Shown here: one piece after another, positions 59,301-64,000 of the stretch
How positions within the stretch are numbered: position 1 is the first letter of the stretch
How the letters are laid out: each line of letters begins with the position of its first letter
Source: Brachycybe producta
Lineage: Eukaryota > Arthropoda > Diplopoda > Playtdesmida > Andrognathidae
NCBI GenBank assembly: GCA_036925085.1
Contig: JAUPFP010000032.1
Span: 2,271,501 to 2,335,500, forward strand
Direction: 5' to 3'
DNA: 64,000 bases
Notes under the pieces: model-generated
Seen by the model: only the letters and a program-made list of their open reading frames with translations
What the model was told of the DNA's origin: nothing
The model's database searches: none
Translations under genes and position numbers: made by a program

Positions 59301-60037
59301 GTTTTGTATATTTTTGTATAAAGTTTCTATAAATGGTTAGTTATGCGAAGGAAATACAAAATGATAAATTGGGAAACCTATTAATTTTTGCGTCTTTGAA
59401 GATTCGACACTACTTCGGTCCGGAAGACGTTTGACGTTCGAAACTCCGGGTCCATCTTCCATCCTCGTGAATATACAAAAAGAGAACCAAGGATCTCCAT
59501 TCGTTCTCGATGGCACTCCTTTAAAGGAGGCAAATGAAAAGAAACGAACCTTGTTGAATACAGCCAGCAATTCATTGCAGAAAAAACTGAAGACCAGCTC
59601 GTCAATGTCCAACCTGAGCAACATTATGCATCTGAAAAGGTTAGGATATCCGTCGATGTTTGACAGAAGCAAGAAGATTCCTCAAACTGGAGATTGTAAG
59701 TTTGAAAAGAGAGAGAGAGAGAATCGTCTTTTTTGTTTAACAACTGATTTGATTATTTCCAGCTGAAGGTTCACAAAATGATTCTGCGTCAAGACTAAAT
59801 GGCTTGAAAATACGACCAACTAAAAAGTAATGTCATCATTTTTAAAGCTGAAAGCGACGACATTTTTTTCCTTTTAATTATTCGTTTTTATTGTTGTTTT
59901 AGTAGAACTGATGTAAAAAGCCATCCGTACTTATCAAATTCCTTTGTGAAACGGACAACTTCATCCTCTAATGTTAATCTACCACCATTGAACTATCTCA
60001 GGACACAGCCAAAGATAGAGCCCAAGAGTACCCTTCT
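26346..60037 (+). CDS. KIF18A: Kinesin-8 motor protein, KIF18A type (15 exons, 3' end not found)
   Basis: A plus-end-directed kinesin-8; KIF18A in animals walks along spindle microtubules and limits chromosome oscillation at mitosis. Fifteen exons join without a phase conflict (53, 236, 158, 105, 315, 174, 513, 122, 109, 121, 75, 216, 294, 64 and 135 bp), giving about 896 residues; human KIF18A is about 900. The motor domain (residues about 1-350) starts [12 protein letters not shown] and has the P-loop [10 protein letters not shown], switch [12 protein letters not shown], switch [12 protein letters not shown], then [19 protein letters not shown] and [14 protein letters not shown] coiled-coil stalk follows (exon 7), then a Ser/Thr- and basic-rich tail with possible bipartite nuclear localisation (KKRTLLNT...QKKLK). 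The 33.7 kb gene is swollen by intronic repeats; intron 12 is 13.9 kb. The last exon ends in phase 2 at a GTAAGT donor, so at least one more exon exists. No damage was seen. Confidence 0.93.
26985..27460. repeat. Dispersed repeat with internal inverted repeat; inverted relative at 60870-61060
   Basis: The stretch CTTTGCTGAGCTTTTCAAG through TTTAACTATTCACAATAT recurs in inverse orientation at 60950-61040. Within this copy, CAACTTTAAACTCATTTTC (27112) pairs with GAAAATGAGCTTAAAGTTG (27409) in inverted orientation. It also contains a poly(A) run of about 24 at 27206-27229. Probably a non-autonomous element in intron 1. Confidence 0.6.
27495..27600. repeat. GCCCTAAA-type tandem motif cluster (copy 1 of 3)
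   Basis: Four or five units of TTTAGGGCAAATGTCC in loose tandem end in GTCTATATCCC. The same motif and end occur at 46344 and 60302. Confidence 0.7.
27700..27935 (+). CDS. KIF18A: Kinesin-8 exon 2
   Basis: It encodes [27 protein letters not shown] and LLDGYNCS, the region leading to the P-loop. The acceptor is TTTAAAG and the donor GTTACA, the weakest donor of the gene but confirmed by phase. Confidence 0.88.
28008..28165 (+). CDS. KIF18A: Kinesin-8 exon 3 (P-loop)
   Basis: It encodes [18 protein letters not shown], the ATP-binding P-loop, then [12 protein letters not shown] and VSYLE. The acceptor is TTTCAG and the donor GTGAGC. Confidence 0.95.
28244..28348 (+). CDS. KIF18A: Kinesin-8 exon 4
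   Basis: It encodes [12 protein letters not shown] and [15 protein letters not shown], standard kinesin motor sequence. Exactly 35 codons in phase 0, donor GTGAGG. Confidence 0.93.
28439..28555. repeat. 117 bp hAT-like MITE
   Basis: The ends TAGGGCTATGGAGTCGTT and AACGACTCCACAACCCTA are inverted copies with two mismatches. The flanks (AATGACTG and AGATGTCT) resemble an 8 bp duplication. In intron 4. Confidence 0.65.
28556..29439. other. AT-rich intron 4 DNA; one end of a CAGGGTGGCTG element at 28746
   Basis: CCAGGGTGGCTGATTTTT at 28745 matches the terminus of the element at 35476, but no partner end was found. The rest has long A and T runs and no gene. Confidence 0.4.
29440..30450 (+). mobile_element. 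LTR-like segment (+ strand), homologous to 16154-17090
   Basis: It shares GGTTC..CCCATTGG near its start, CTCTCCTTGAGAGTCTGCCA, TTGGTCAATCGTATGATTGA, TGTGATTGACAG, and the end CAACACCTAACA with the minus-strand segment at 16154-17090. An LTR or solo LTR of the same family is likely. Its start and target duplication could not be fixed. Confidence 0.5.
30500..30644. repeat. Fold-back element with about 58 bp arms
   Basis: The ends CACAGGCAATTGTGCCC and GGGCACAATTGCCTGTG are inverted copies. Pairing continues through GCATTAGAATTTCTTTTCC and CCGCCCTTTTATGA to a loop of about 28 bases. The arms differ by about two positions, so it is young. In intron 4. Confidence 0.85.
30645..31639. other. Intron 4 DNA, no gene; minor repeat related to 38500-38600
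   Basis: ACGTAACGTTTAACTGCGCAA with ATATTAACTGCAC (31081-31115) recurs in diverged form near 38506-38540. Nothing else is supportable. Confidence 0.4.
31640..31815. repeat. Long inverted repeat, arms about 80 bp
   Basis: AAAAGCCTAATTTAAAAAATG on the left pairs with CATTTTTTAAATTAGGC on the right. The arms continue through GATGACTTAAAATTAAGTTCA to a 14 base loop. Probably a MITE or local inverted duplication in intron 4. Confidence 0.75.
31860..32225. repeat. Diverged element with inverted AAGTCGCC/GGCGACTT motifs
   Basis: GGCACACAGACGACTTTTAAAA near 31971 and TTTTCAAAAGTCGCCTGTGTG near 32199 are inverted relatives. Probably an old non-autonomous transposon just upstream of kinesin exon 5. 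Confidence 0.4.
32327..32641 (+). CDS. KIF18A: Kinesin-8 exon 5 (switch I and II)
   Basis: It encodes [20 protein letters not shown] (switch I, with the kinesin-8 style [10 protein letters not shown]) and [10 protein letters not shown] (switch II), then [18 protein letters not shown]. 105 codons, donor GTGAGT. Confidence 0.96.
32943..33677. repeat. 735 bp MITE-like element with internal double hairpin
   Basis: The ends GCTAGTACACACCAGGATTC and ATCCAGGTGTGTACTAGAC are inverted copies extending into CTTTGTTG/CAACAAAG. Inside are two adjacent near-perfect hairpins (32984-33042 and 33038-33109). No coding potential. In intron 5. Confidence 0.7.
34187..34580. repeat. hAT-like MITE family copy 1 (about 394 bp)
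   Basis: The left end GAGGTGGGACGATTCC and the right end TTGAATGGCCCATCCC form a diverged inverted repeat extending through TTCTCGAATC and GATTCGAGGAT. Two more copies lie at 37036 and 43988. Interior markers include GTGTGGCACTC and GCCACAAGGTGATATTGGTG. Confidence 0.75.
34595..35230 (+). repeat. Dispersed repeat copy A (relative at 60178-60800)
   Basis: Shared landmarks with 60178-60800 in the same order are TGGCGAGYGA, TTTACATTTCACAGTTACGA, TTCTTAGCTTTGAGAG, TTAACAATTAGCTTAA and AAAAGTAAATGTTTSACRC. No coding function seen. Copy A has a hairpin insertion at 34851-34987 that copy B lacks. Confidence 0.7.
34851..34987. repeat. Near-perfect 62 bp inverted repeat (hairpin)
   Basis: The left arm starts GGGTGCCTCGCAGTTTC and ends CTCTTGTTGGG; the right arm is its inverse with one difference, and the loop is 13 bases. 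The left arm is part of the dispersed repeat, so the right arm is a local inverted duplication. Confidence 0.9.
35476..35820. repeat. 345 bp hAT-like MITE with CAGGGTGGCT ends
   Basis: The termini CAGGGTGGCT and AGCCACCCTG are perfect inverted copies, followed by TTGGTTTTAACC-type sequence. The flanks GCCGTATT and GCCATATG agree at six of eight bases, fitting an 8 bp duplication. Partial relatives are at 28746, 43880 and 60395. It contains a (CA)n tract and a T23 run. In intron 5. Confidence 0.75.
35931..36104 (+). CDS. KIF18A: Kinesin-8 exon 6 (end of motor)
   Basis: It encodes [28 protein letters not shown] and [16 protein letters not shown], the last motor helix and neck start. 58 codons, donor GTAAGA. 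Confidence 0.95.
36181..36693 (+). CDS. KIF18A: Kinesin-8 exon 7 (neck and stalk coiled coil)
   Basis: It encodes [15 protein letters not shown] followed by heptad-rich sequence ([33 protein letters not shown]). This is the neck and dimerisation stalk. 171 codons, no internal stop. Confidence 0.92.
37036..37427. repeat. hAT-like MITE family copy 2
   Basis: Same family as 34187 and 43988. The end TCCCATCCCTAG and the flanks TTTTCTAA and TTTTCTCA support an 8 bp duplication. A T-rich run near 37312 distinguishes it. Confidence 0.75.
38628..39230 (+). mobile_element. GC-rich LTR-like fragment, relative of 46874-47065
   Basis: It starts TGTAACAACCCGCCCTGGG and aligns with TGTAATGACCCGGC at 46874 through ACAATACSC and TTTCCCCGAAA. 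It is far more GC-rich than its surroundings. The TG start and composition suggest an LTR, but the right end and duplication were not established; TAAG lies on both sides at about the right places. Confidence 0.35.
39552..39673 (+). CDS. KIF18A: Kinesin-8 exon 8
   Basis: It encodes [20 protein letters not shown], a charged helical segment. The donor GTAGTT splits a Lys codon that exon 9 completes. Confidence 0.85.
39745..39853 (+). CDS. KIF18A: Kinesin-8 exon 9
   Basis: It completes the split codon, then [17 protein letters not shown] and [10 protein letters not shown]. The donor is GTGATG. Confidence 0.83.
40076..40608. repeat. 533 bp MITE-like element, inverted ends around GACGTCAATGGGGCG
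   Basis: CATGGACGTCAATGGGGCG on the left pairs with CGCCCCATTGACGTCCG on the right. The inversion continues through TTTGCGAAAAA and TTTTTAAAAATAT to ATATAAAAGGTAT. A single related end lies at 46085-46200. In intron 9. Confidence 0.75.
40620..41058. repeat. 440 bp MITE-like element with about 130 bp inverted arms
   Basis: GGTAGAAATCTGAGCAGCCC (40632) is inverted as GGGCTGCTCAGATTTCTACC (41037). The arms include GCAGCATCCT and GCAATCTC blocks. The centre has a second inverted pair around GGAAAGAAAGTG. It follows the preceding MITE almost directly. Confidence 0.78.
41591..41832 (+). mobile_element. CR1/L2-like LINE fragment (pre-RT segment), + strand
   Basis: It encodes [36 protein letters not shown] and [16 protein letters not shown], then [11 protein letters not shown] and a stop. 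It is nearly identical to the same segment of the LINE at 55320-57515, so both belong to one subfamily. Internal fragment, in intron 9. Confidence 0.85.
41987..42059. repeat. 34 bp near-perfect hairpin
   Basis: The arms ACTCAACAATATCG...ATGGCGACC and GGTCGCCAT...ttGTTGAGT pair at 33 of 34 positions around the loop AGAAC. It may be a tiny fold-back element. Confidence 0.8.
42060..43214. other. Rest of kinesin intron 9, no gene seen
   Basis: AT-rich. An open frame from 42891 to 43085 was examined as an exon and rejected on phase. Confidence 0.45.
43215..43335 (+). CDS. KIF18A: Kinesin-8 exon 10
   Basis: It encodes acidic tail sequence [19 protein letters not shown] with a phase 0 start that fits exon 9. 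The donor is GTAACT. Tail exons are poorly conserved, so the support is phase continuity and splice sites. Confidence 0.72.
43410..43484 (+). CDS. KIF18A: Kinesin-8 exon 11
   Basis: A short 75 bp exon encoding a Ser/Thr/Lys-rich tail ([16 protein letters not shown]). Both junction phases fit the neighbours. Confidence 0.7.
43865..43960. repeat. Partial relative of the CAGGGTGGCT MITE
   Basis: GTGGTTTTAACCACTTGG and CAAAGACAACTAATTTTTTT match the left part of the 35476 element. The CAGGGTGG end itself is lost and the right end is absent, replaced by the MITE at 43988. Confidence 0.6.
43988..44390. repeat. hAT-like MITE family copy 3 with clean target duplication
   Basis: The left end GAGGTGGTACGAATCC and right end GAATGTCCCATTCCTAG are diverged inverted copies. 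TTTTTAATA occurs immediately before and after the element, the clearest 8-9 bp duplication in this family and evidence for hAT-type integration. In intron 11. Confidence 0.8.
44391..45238. other. Rest of kinesin intron 11, no gene seen
   Basis: Mixed composition. Nothing beyond short open frames without domain features. Confidence 0.45.
45239..45454 (+). CDS. KIF18A: Kinesin-8 exon 12
   Basis: A tail segment with [23 protein letters not shown] and [10 protein letters not shown]. Several Ser-Pro and Thr-Pro sites suggest phosphorylation by mitotic kinases. It is the last exon before the 13.9 kb intron holding the minisatellite. Confidence 0.75.
45455..46084. other. Start of kinesin intron 12, no element recognised
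   Basis: AT-rich DNA between exon 12 and the first repeat. Confidence 0.45.
46085..46200. repeat. One end of the GACGTCAATGGGGCG MITE family
   Basis: CCACGGACGTCAGTGGTGCG followed by GGGGCGCTGACATTGTTAAT and TTTTTAAAAATATTTCTAAC matches an arm of 40076-40608. The partner end is missing; ACTAGCAGAGATGCCCGGCA follows at 46201. Confidence 0.65.
46344..46870. repeat. GCCCTAAA-type motif cluster (copy 2), two opposed halves
   Basis: From GGATATAGACATTTGCCC at 46344 there are about six units of ACATTTGCCCTAAAGG. From about 46620 to 46870 the opposite orientation dominates, as diverged TTTAGGTCAAATGCC units. Opposed arrays make the segment a loose fold-back structure. Confidence 0.65.
46874..47065 (+). 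mobile_element. GC-rich LTR-like fragment, relative of 38628
   Basis: It starts TGTAATGACCCGGCTAGG and aligns with 38628 onward. It interrupts the motif cluster, whose reading seems to resume at AAATGTTTAAGGCATGTGG. It may be an LTR fragment or a separate GC-rich element. Confidence 0.35.
47095..47590 (-). mobile_element. LINE 3' end, diverged and 5'-truncated
   Basis: The minus strand has CR1-type C-terminal ORF2 sequence ([30 protein letters not shown]), then a 3' end with GCCTATTTGGCTGTTAG. It is diverged from the 9409 family (compare [10 protein letters not shown] with RALYLGRGDH). It ends about 100 bp before the minisatellite. Confidence 0.75.
47690..54946. repeat. 7.26 kb minisatellite of a 21 bp unit, about 345 copies
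   Basis: The unit AGTATCGCAGTATTTTGAATT and close variants repeat in strict tandem. Variants cluster in blocks: TCTCAATAT then TCGCAATAT (47690-47985), TCTGAATAT (47990-48125), TCGCAATAT (48130-48615), TCGCAGTATTTTGAATT (48616-49845), the same with GACTT (49848-50828), GAATT again (50829-52220), GACTT again (52221-53175), TCTCAG with GACTT (53176-53405), then AGCATCTCAG and AGCATCGCAG (53406-54946). Single-base indels appear mainly between 51690 and 53130, and at 54220. It lies in kinesin-8 intron 12. Open frames of up to 1350 codons arise only because 21 is divisible by three and the unit lacks stops. Confidence 0.98.
54947..55070. repeat. Inverted unit and TTAGG-like hairpin at the array's right edge
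   Basis: Just past the array, ACTAAGTCAATATATTGACTTAGT is a palindromic inverted unit. It is followed by TTAGGTTAGGTTTGG...CCAAACCTAA, an inverted repeat of about 22 bp arms resembling degenerate TTAGG telomere-type units, and TATTGACTT motifs recur on both sides. Confidence 0.7.
55320..57515 (-). mobile_element. CR1/L2-like LINE, internally deleted and decayed
   Basis: The minus strand reads, from 57515, an esterase-like ORF1 remnant with [12 protein letters not shown] (57454-57417, the GxND block of SGNH hydrolases) and [13 protein letters not shown]. Then comes an APE endonuclease ([35 protein letters not shown]), the pre-RT segment ([32 protein letters not shown]), and an abrupt jump at about 55452 to [20 protein letters not shown]. 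The polymerase core with FADD is therefore deleted. A 121 bp tandem duplication lies in the endonuclease (56657-56898). Same subfamily as 41591-41832. Confidence 0.85.
57130..57515 (-). pseudogene. LINE ORF1 esterase-like remnant with HVGANDL block
   Basis: Frames broken by several stops read [17 protein letters not shown] and later [23 protein letters not shown] corresponds to SGNH block III, whose Asn helps form the oxyanion hole. It complements the DGVHF block preserved in the other LINE at 12523-12864. Confidence 0.6.
57516..59401. other. Right part of kinesin intron 12, no gene recognised
   Basis: AT-rich DNA. GTATATAAAAGGTATGCCAT and GCTCACAAGAGGAG (57915-57980) resemble the interior of the MITE at 40076. 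Nothing else is supportable. Confidence 0.45.
59402..59695 (+). CDS. KIF18A: Kinesin-8 exon 13
   Basis: It encodes [15 protein letters not shown], a KENQGSP segment and a basic stretch [18 protein letters not shown], which may be a nuclear localisation signal. The KEN could be a degradation box, which is an inference. The donor GTAAGT is strong. Confidence 0.8.
59763..59826 (+). CDS. KIF18A: Kinesin-8 exon 14
   Basis: A short exon with [15 protein letters not shown]. The acceptor is ATTTCCAG and the donor GTAATG; phases fit exons 13 and 15. Confidence 0.75.
59903..60037 (+). CDS. KIF18A: Kinesin-8 exon 15 (last one found)
   Basis: It encodes [18 protein letters not shown] and [20 protein letters not shown], then a strong GTAAGT donor in phase 2. 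No stop codon, so the protein continues in an exon not identified here. Confidence 0.75.
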
Positions 60038-60177
60038 GTAAGTTTCCTAATTGGTAATCCTCGCCGCTAATAATGAATGTCACACATGTATAGTAGGCAC
60101 GTACTGGCTACAAAAGTCTAGGTCGGTATTATCTGGCATCAGCGCGCTTTGTCTGCTTTTCAATATGTATATTTATT

Positions 60178-60800
60178 AGTGGCGAGCGAAAAAAGTTAAT
60201 CGAAGTAGTTTTTAAATTTTGGTAAATATAGATTTACATTTCACAGTTACGAAAGAGGCTCTCAAGGTCTATCCAGTTTTGAGAAGTTCCTGGCAGCTTC
60301 ACAATTTCTCGGATATAGATATTTGCCCTAAATACACTTGCCCTAAAGCCTTTCGCCCGAAATCCACTTGCCCTAAAGGGACATGTACCCTCTTTGGTTA
60401 AAACTAAAGGTTTATTTAAAAAAAACCATTTAAAACCACACCACCCTGGTTTTAGGGCAAGTACCTTTTGGGCAAATGATTTTATGGCAAGCGTCTTTAG
60501 GACAAATGTCGCACACCTACAATTTATATATGCTTAGGGGGCTTCTTAGCTTTGAGAGGTTCCCAATGGCCTTTCAGTTTTGAGAGGTTTTTGGATGCTT
60601 CGCAGTTTCAAGAGAATGGTATATTTTAACGTGCTGTTAACAATTAGCTTAAATAATAAATAATGTAGGTGTTAGTTTTTTAAATATGTGTCCAAACACA
60701 TATTACCATTCGATTGTGTTGAAAAGTAAATGTTTCACACACTGGCAAGGACTGGCACATGTGGTATTTGCCACCTTGCCACCCGGGCCAGTACATGTAT
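60178..60800 (+). repeat. Dispersed repeat copy B, interrupted by a GCCCTAAA cluster
   Basis: Same family as 34595-35230. The copy is split after CACAATTTCTC by 60302-60510 and resumes at ACAATTTATATATGCTT. It lacks the hairpin of copy A. Confidence 0.7.
60302..60510. repeat. GCCCTAAA-type motif cluster (copy 3) with nested MITE end
   Basis: GGATATAGATATTTGCCC opens three or four TTGCCCTAAA units. A fragment of the CAGGGTGGCT MITE family (60395-60455, ending ACCACCCTGG) follows, then units in the opposite orientation (TTTAGGGCAAG, GGGCAAATGATTT). This is the same opposed design as at 46344. Confidence 0.65.
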
Positions 60801-60869
60801 GATCAAAAGTTTCCATCAGCACAGTTTCAGCCCCTTTTGGGTACGTTATACTGCCATACGAGTTTCACA

Positions 60870-61060
60870 TATCGCTCCTCGGCACGAAGAGTGGCATAAC
60901 TAAAAAAACACTTTTTGAGAAAATAATTTTAAAGTTGTATTTTTTCTATCTAAATCTATTGATGGGGAGCCAAATAAACTGATATTGTGAATAGTTAAAA
61001 CGGTTCTTGCACTTGAAAAGCTCAGCAAAGTAAGTCGTGAATTTTTTTTTAACTTTAAAC
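60870..61060. repeat. Inverted relative of the 26985-27460 repeat
   Basis: CTTGAAAAGCTCAGCAAAG and ATATTGTGAATAGTTAAA are the inverse of 26985-27065. GGCACGAAGAGTGGCATAAC matches CTAGAAGCGTGGCACAAC at 27371. Confidence 0.65.
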
Positions 61061-61259
61061 TCATTTGAATTGTCACTCTTCCAGCCAAGGTGCGATATGT
61101 GCAATAATAAACTTAGCAAAATGTCATACGAAATTAATTTATTTATAAAATGTTAGTCTGCCTCTTATTATAAAATTATTTCGTTTTAAATTTCTTATGA
61201 AACGGGAATAGACGTTATGTGCAGAAGCGTTTTACCCAGTTTTAAGAACTGGAAAATGG

Positions 61260-63780
61260 CGCTATTTTTCTCACTTCAATAAGAAAAGACGTCAATTATA
61301 ACGAAATAACCAGCCGTATTGAGGTTCCCATATGAAGTTCCTCGCCAAAGTTGGCAGGCGATTTACCATGGACAATACGGACGCGATCAACAAACGATGG
61401 TTCCGACCATGGATCGTTCCCCTGTAGTTGAATGCGTGGTTTACCACGGCCCAAGCAATGAACAAGTAAACCCCCAGCAATACAACCCCCAAATAACGAA
61501 GCTAGACACCCAATTATAGATTAAAAGAATGCATTTATTTAAAATAACATGGTTTAAATGTATTTACAGGGGCTGGCCAAACTGATCAGTTAAAAGAAGC
61601 AATTGTATAATTAAAAGGCACAAAGGCTAACAAAGTAAAATATCCACACGTGTCATTGGCGGGCTGTAAATCCAATCTACAGCTGTCCTCCCTCCCGACA
61701 ACATTGCCGGGGTATAATCTTTATACTCTTGGCCAGGTCTGACTTCCTCACTGCAGGCCACCCTTTGTCGACACCTCCAGGAAAATAAGAACACCTCTCA
61801 TACATAGCCACCATAAGTGTGAATAATGGGAGGCTGGATTGGACACAACATCGTAGTTGCCTGCTAGCCACTACCAGGATTTTGTCTCCTACCACCAATT
61901 CTTCCCATAAAGATGCCACCTACCTGGTGGTGCAAACCTGGCTGTGACAACTCATCATTTCGTTTCACCTCGGGAACGTGTGAGTTGAGCCAAATCCTTC
62001 TTTGGTGCACACCAAGCTCCCCAGCAAAGCAGTATGCTGGCATTCCCACCACAGGCACTCAAGTGTTCTGTCAACCAAAGCCAAGATCAAACTCCGTATT
62101 TTGGAGCCCATTCTCAATGCGTTGAGTTTCCTCTACACCCACCTGGAGATGCCGCCAGTCACAATGAAGGACCCGACTGGTGAGGAGTTCCACCTTGCCA
62201 ATCCTTACAAGGTTGCTACTGCCCACAGTAACTGGAAGCTTCACCTTGAAAATTGCTCCCAACGGAGTTGACACAACGACTACTTGTGTAGGTGCTTGGG
62301 TCTGCAGCAGTACCCCTCCATCCACTGGGATCCCTGCCACCTGCACCACATGTACTTGGCTGGTATGGTCTCGGCCATCACTTTTGCTTGAGTATTGGGA
62401 CTCATCCTTTGATGGTCAAGCCCTCTAGCGTACCTACCTCTCGGAAGTATCCGTCTGAGCTTGCGGATCTCTTCAGTTTCTTTCGCTTATGCTCCTTTTT
62501 ACTCTAATGAGCAGTGTGTGACGATTTACCATGCATCTCATCAGCCCCGCCACTTCTGAAGACTTATGGCCCTCGCAGTCGTGAAGATGCGACTTAAACT
62601 GATTTATACTTAAACTTATTTCAGGACTTAAATGAAGATGGTTGCCCAGCTTTACCTGGCTTGGCCCGTCCAACTGAAGGTTCTGCTGTGGCCAGTAGAT
62701 TCCAAGAATATAATTTCAGCAGGGTCGGAAGCTAATCTTCCTGGAGTTTAAACTCTTTTTCGAGCAATTGCGTCGTGGATCTGCTTTGTCTTATTTGCCA
62801 GGTTCTCTGCTCATGAGTTCAGAATTTTAAGGGCTTTCTCCATAGGAGTTCCGCATCTTCCTCAAAAGCTCTTCCCTTTTTGTGTTAACGAGGTGAGGTT
62901 GCAGTGTCAGGACGAGGTCGTTTCAAGCCTTTTCCGTCTCCAACCTTCGGAGTTTTACCCGCCATCTGTAGGGCCAGAGTTTCAGGCTCGGAAGCCCTCT
63001 TTTCCACTTGGCTTGGAATTAACAGGTTTCCATTTTGAAGGACCCACTACAGCCACAGGTGTACCTGTGGATTCAAGGGTCCTACTAGACCACGGAACAC
63101 CTGCCGATCCATCCGGATGGGCAATAGGTCAGGAGGCAACAAGTCAACTGCCGGGATGAACTAAGCTAGAGCTGCAGCTTTCTACTTCAGCTGCAGTTCT
63201 TCTTCTTCCTCCACTGCTTGAATGCGGGCAGCTAACTGGCTAGCAAAATACTTATTTTATTTCTTTTTACCAGAAGTCATGCTGGACAGGAATGTGACTA
63301 CACCCCGCCGAAATCTTTAGTATTAGATTAGTAGCTTGTTTAGTAGTAAGTTTAATTTGTTTACGACAAGTTCATATTAAAGGCTTAATAGCTTATTCAA
63401 AAGTAGTTCATCATAAGGGCCTTGTCATGCTGGACAGTAGGGAACTCCCCATGAGAACTGTCGCTTGTCAGAGCTTTTCAGATTCCGCGTGACATTCCAG
63501 AAAGAGATTAGAATCTTGCGGCCCCAAAGAGTCAGTCCTCCACCTCTCTTCCTGGAGTAAGGGTAGACACCTGCGATGTGGAACTAGTCCATATCTCGGA
63601 TTTCAACGAATCTTCCGATGGGCTTGAGACCACGCATCTCCACTGCCCTGAGGCTTAGCCTACCACTGCACTCATGGTGTCTACCTCCATCACAATTGCT
63701 CCGGTGTACTGTGGGTCTATGGATCCATTTCCACCAAGGTGAATTATACTAGCCCACTTGGACTGGTAACCCTCACGTCA
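61260..63780. other. GC-richer tract of unknown nature, probably a decayed element
   Basis: This 2.5 kb is visibly less AT-rich than its flanks. Its frames are short on both strands; the longest uninterrupted ones (62071-62349 minus, 62893-63159 plus) show no motif I recognise. The abrupt shift in composition and lack of introns suggest a foreign or retroelement-derived tract with many mutations. No terminal repeats, reverse transcriptase or integrase motif were found. A TGGACAG(T/G)A motif occurs near 63278 and 63432. Confidence 0.35.
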
Positions 63781-63899
63781 TTTTGATGTAAGTTGACTCG
63801 ATTTGATTGGAGAAAAAAAAATAATAGGATGTGCAGTCAATGATTTTTTTTAACTTATGTAAGCAATTTCAACAGTGAAATTTATTAGAAAAATAATTT

Positions 63900-64000
63900 G
63901 GGGGAAGTCAAACGAAGAATTGTTTAGGCCCTAAACGATTCATATGATTAATCGTAACTAAAAAAATCGCTTTTCCGGTTAATCGAATCCCTAACACTGT
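63900..64000. repeat. Possible hAT-like element end cut by the window
   Basis: GGTTAATCGAATCCCTAACACTG on the other strand reads CAGTGTTAGGGATTCG, a plausible terminus. Its motif resembles the first 130 bases of the window. Confidence 0.3.

Overview
The window is AT-rich (roughly two thirds A+T by eye) nuclear DNA of a metazoan, most likely an invertebrate. The evidence is two conserved animal genes with many GT-AG introns, several CR1/L2-like LINE copies with an esterase-type ORF1, a Ty3/gypsy-type retroelement with a phlebovirus-type glycoprotein gene, a DNA transposon pairing a transposase with a DUF4806-type gene, and dozens of short inverted-repeat (MITE-like) elements. The DUF4806 gene and scattered (C)CTAACC motifs lean towards an arthropod, but the sequence does not settle the phylum.

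Two host genes lie on the + strand. The first is the 3' part of METTL15, the animal homologue of bacterial RsmH/MraW, an rRNA m4C methyltransferase: four exons at 4271-5438, with the N-terminal exon(s) not found. The second is a kinesin-8 of the KIF18A type: fifteen consecutive exons from 26346 to 60037 whose phases all agree, encoding about 896 residues. The last exon was not found and may lie past the window.

The kinesin introns hold most of the repeats. Intron 12 (45455-59401) contains a 7.26 kb minisatellite of a 21 bp unit (47690-54946), which is the most striking object here. It is arranged in blocks of unit variants, and the block order suggests a duplication of about 2.2-2.4 kb inside the array.

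From 9.3 to 25.2 kb is a graveyard of mobile elements, mostly on the minus strand. A LINE (9409-12890) carries an esterase-like ORF1, an APE endonuclease and a reverse transcriptase, with a few stops and frameshifts. Upstream of it in the same orientation are remnants of a gypsy-type pol (17700-18790) and a two-glycoprotein envelope gene (12885-15460). A solo LTR (15467-16153) lies between them, inside another LTR-like segment. A second solo LTR of the same family lies at 19279-19967. Each solo LTR has its own 4 bp target duplication, so they are independent insertions and not the two ends of one element. A decayed DNA transposon follows (20236-25155): a DUF4806-type gene, a transposase, and a terminal region studded with GGATGTCC repeats.

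The left end (1-4 kb) and right end (60-64 kb) hold MITE-like elements, unassigned AT-rich DNA, and a GC-richer unassigned tract (61.3-63.8 kb). No RNA gene or CRISPR array was found.
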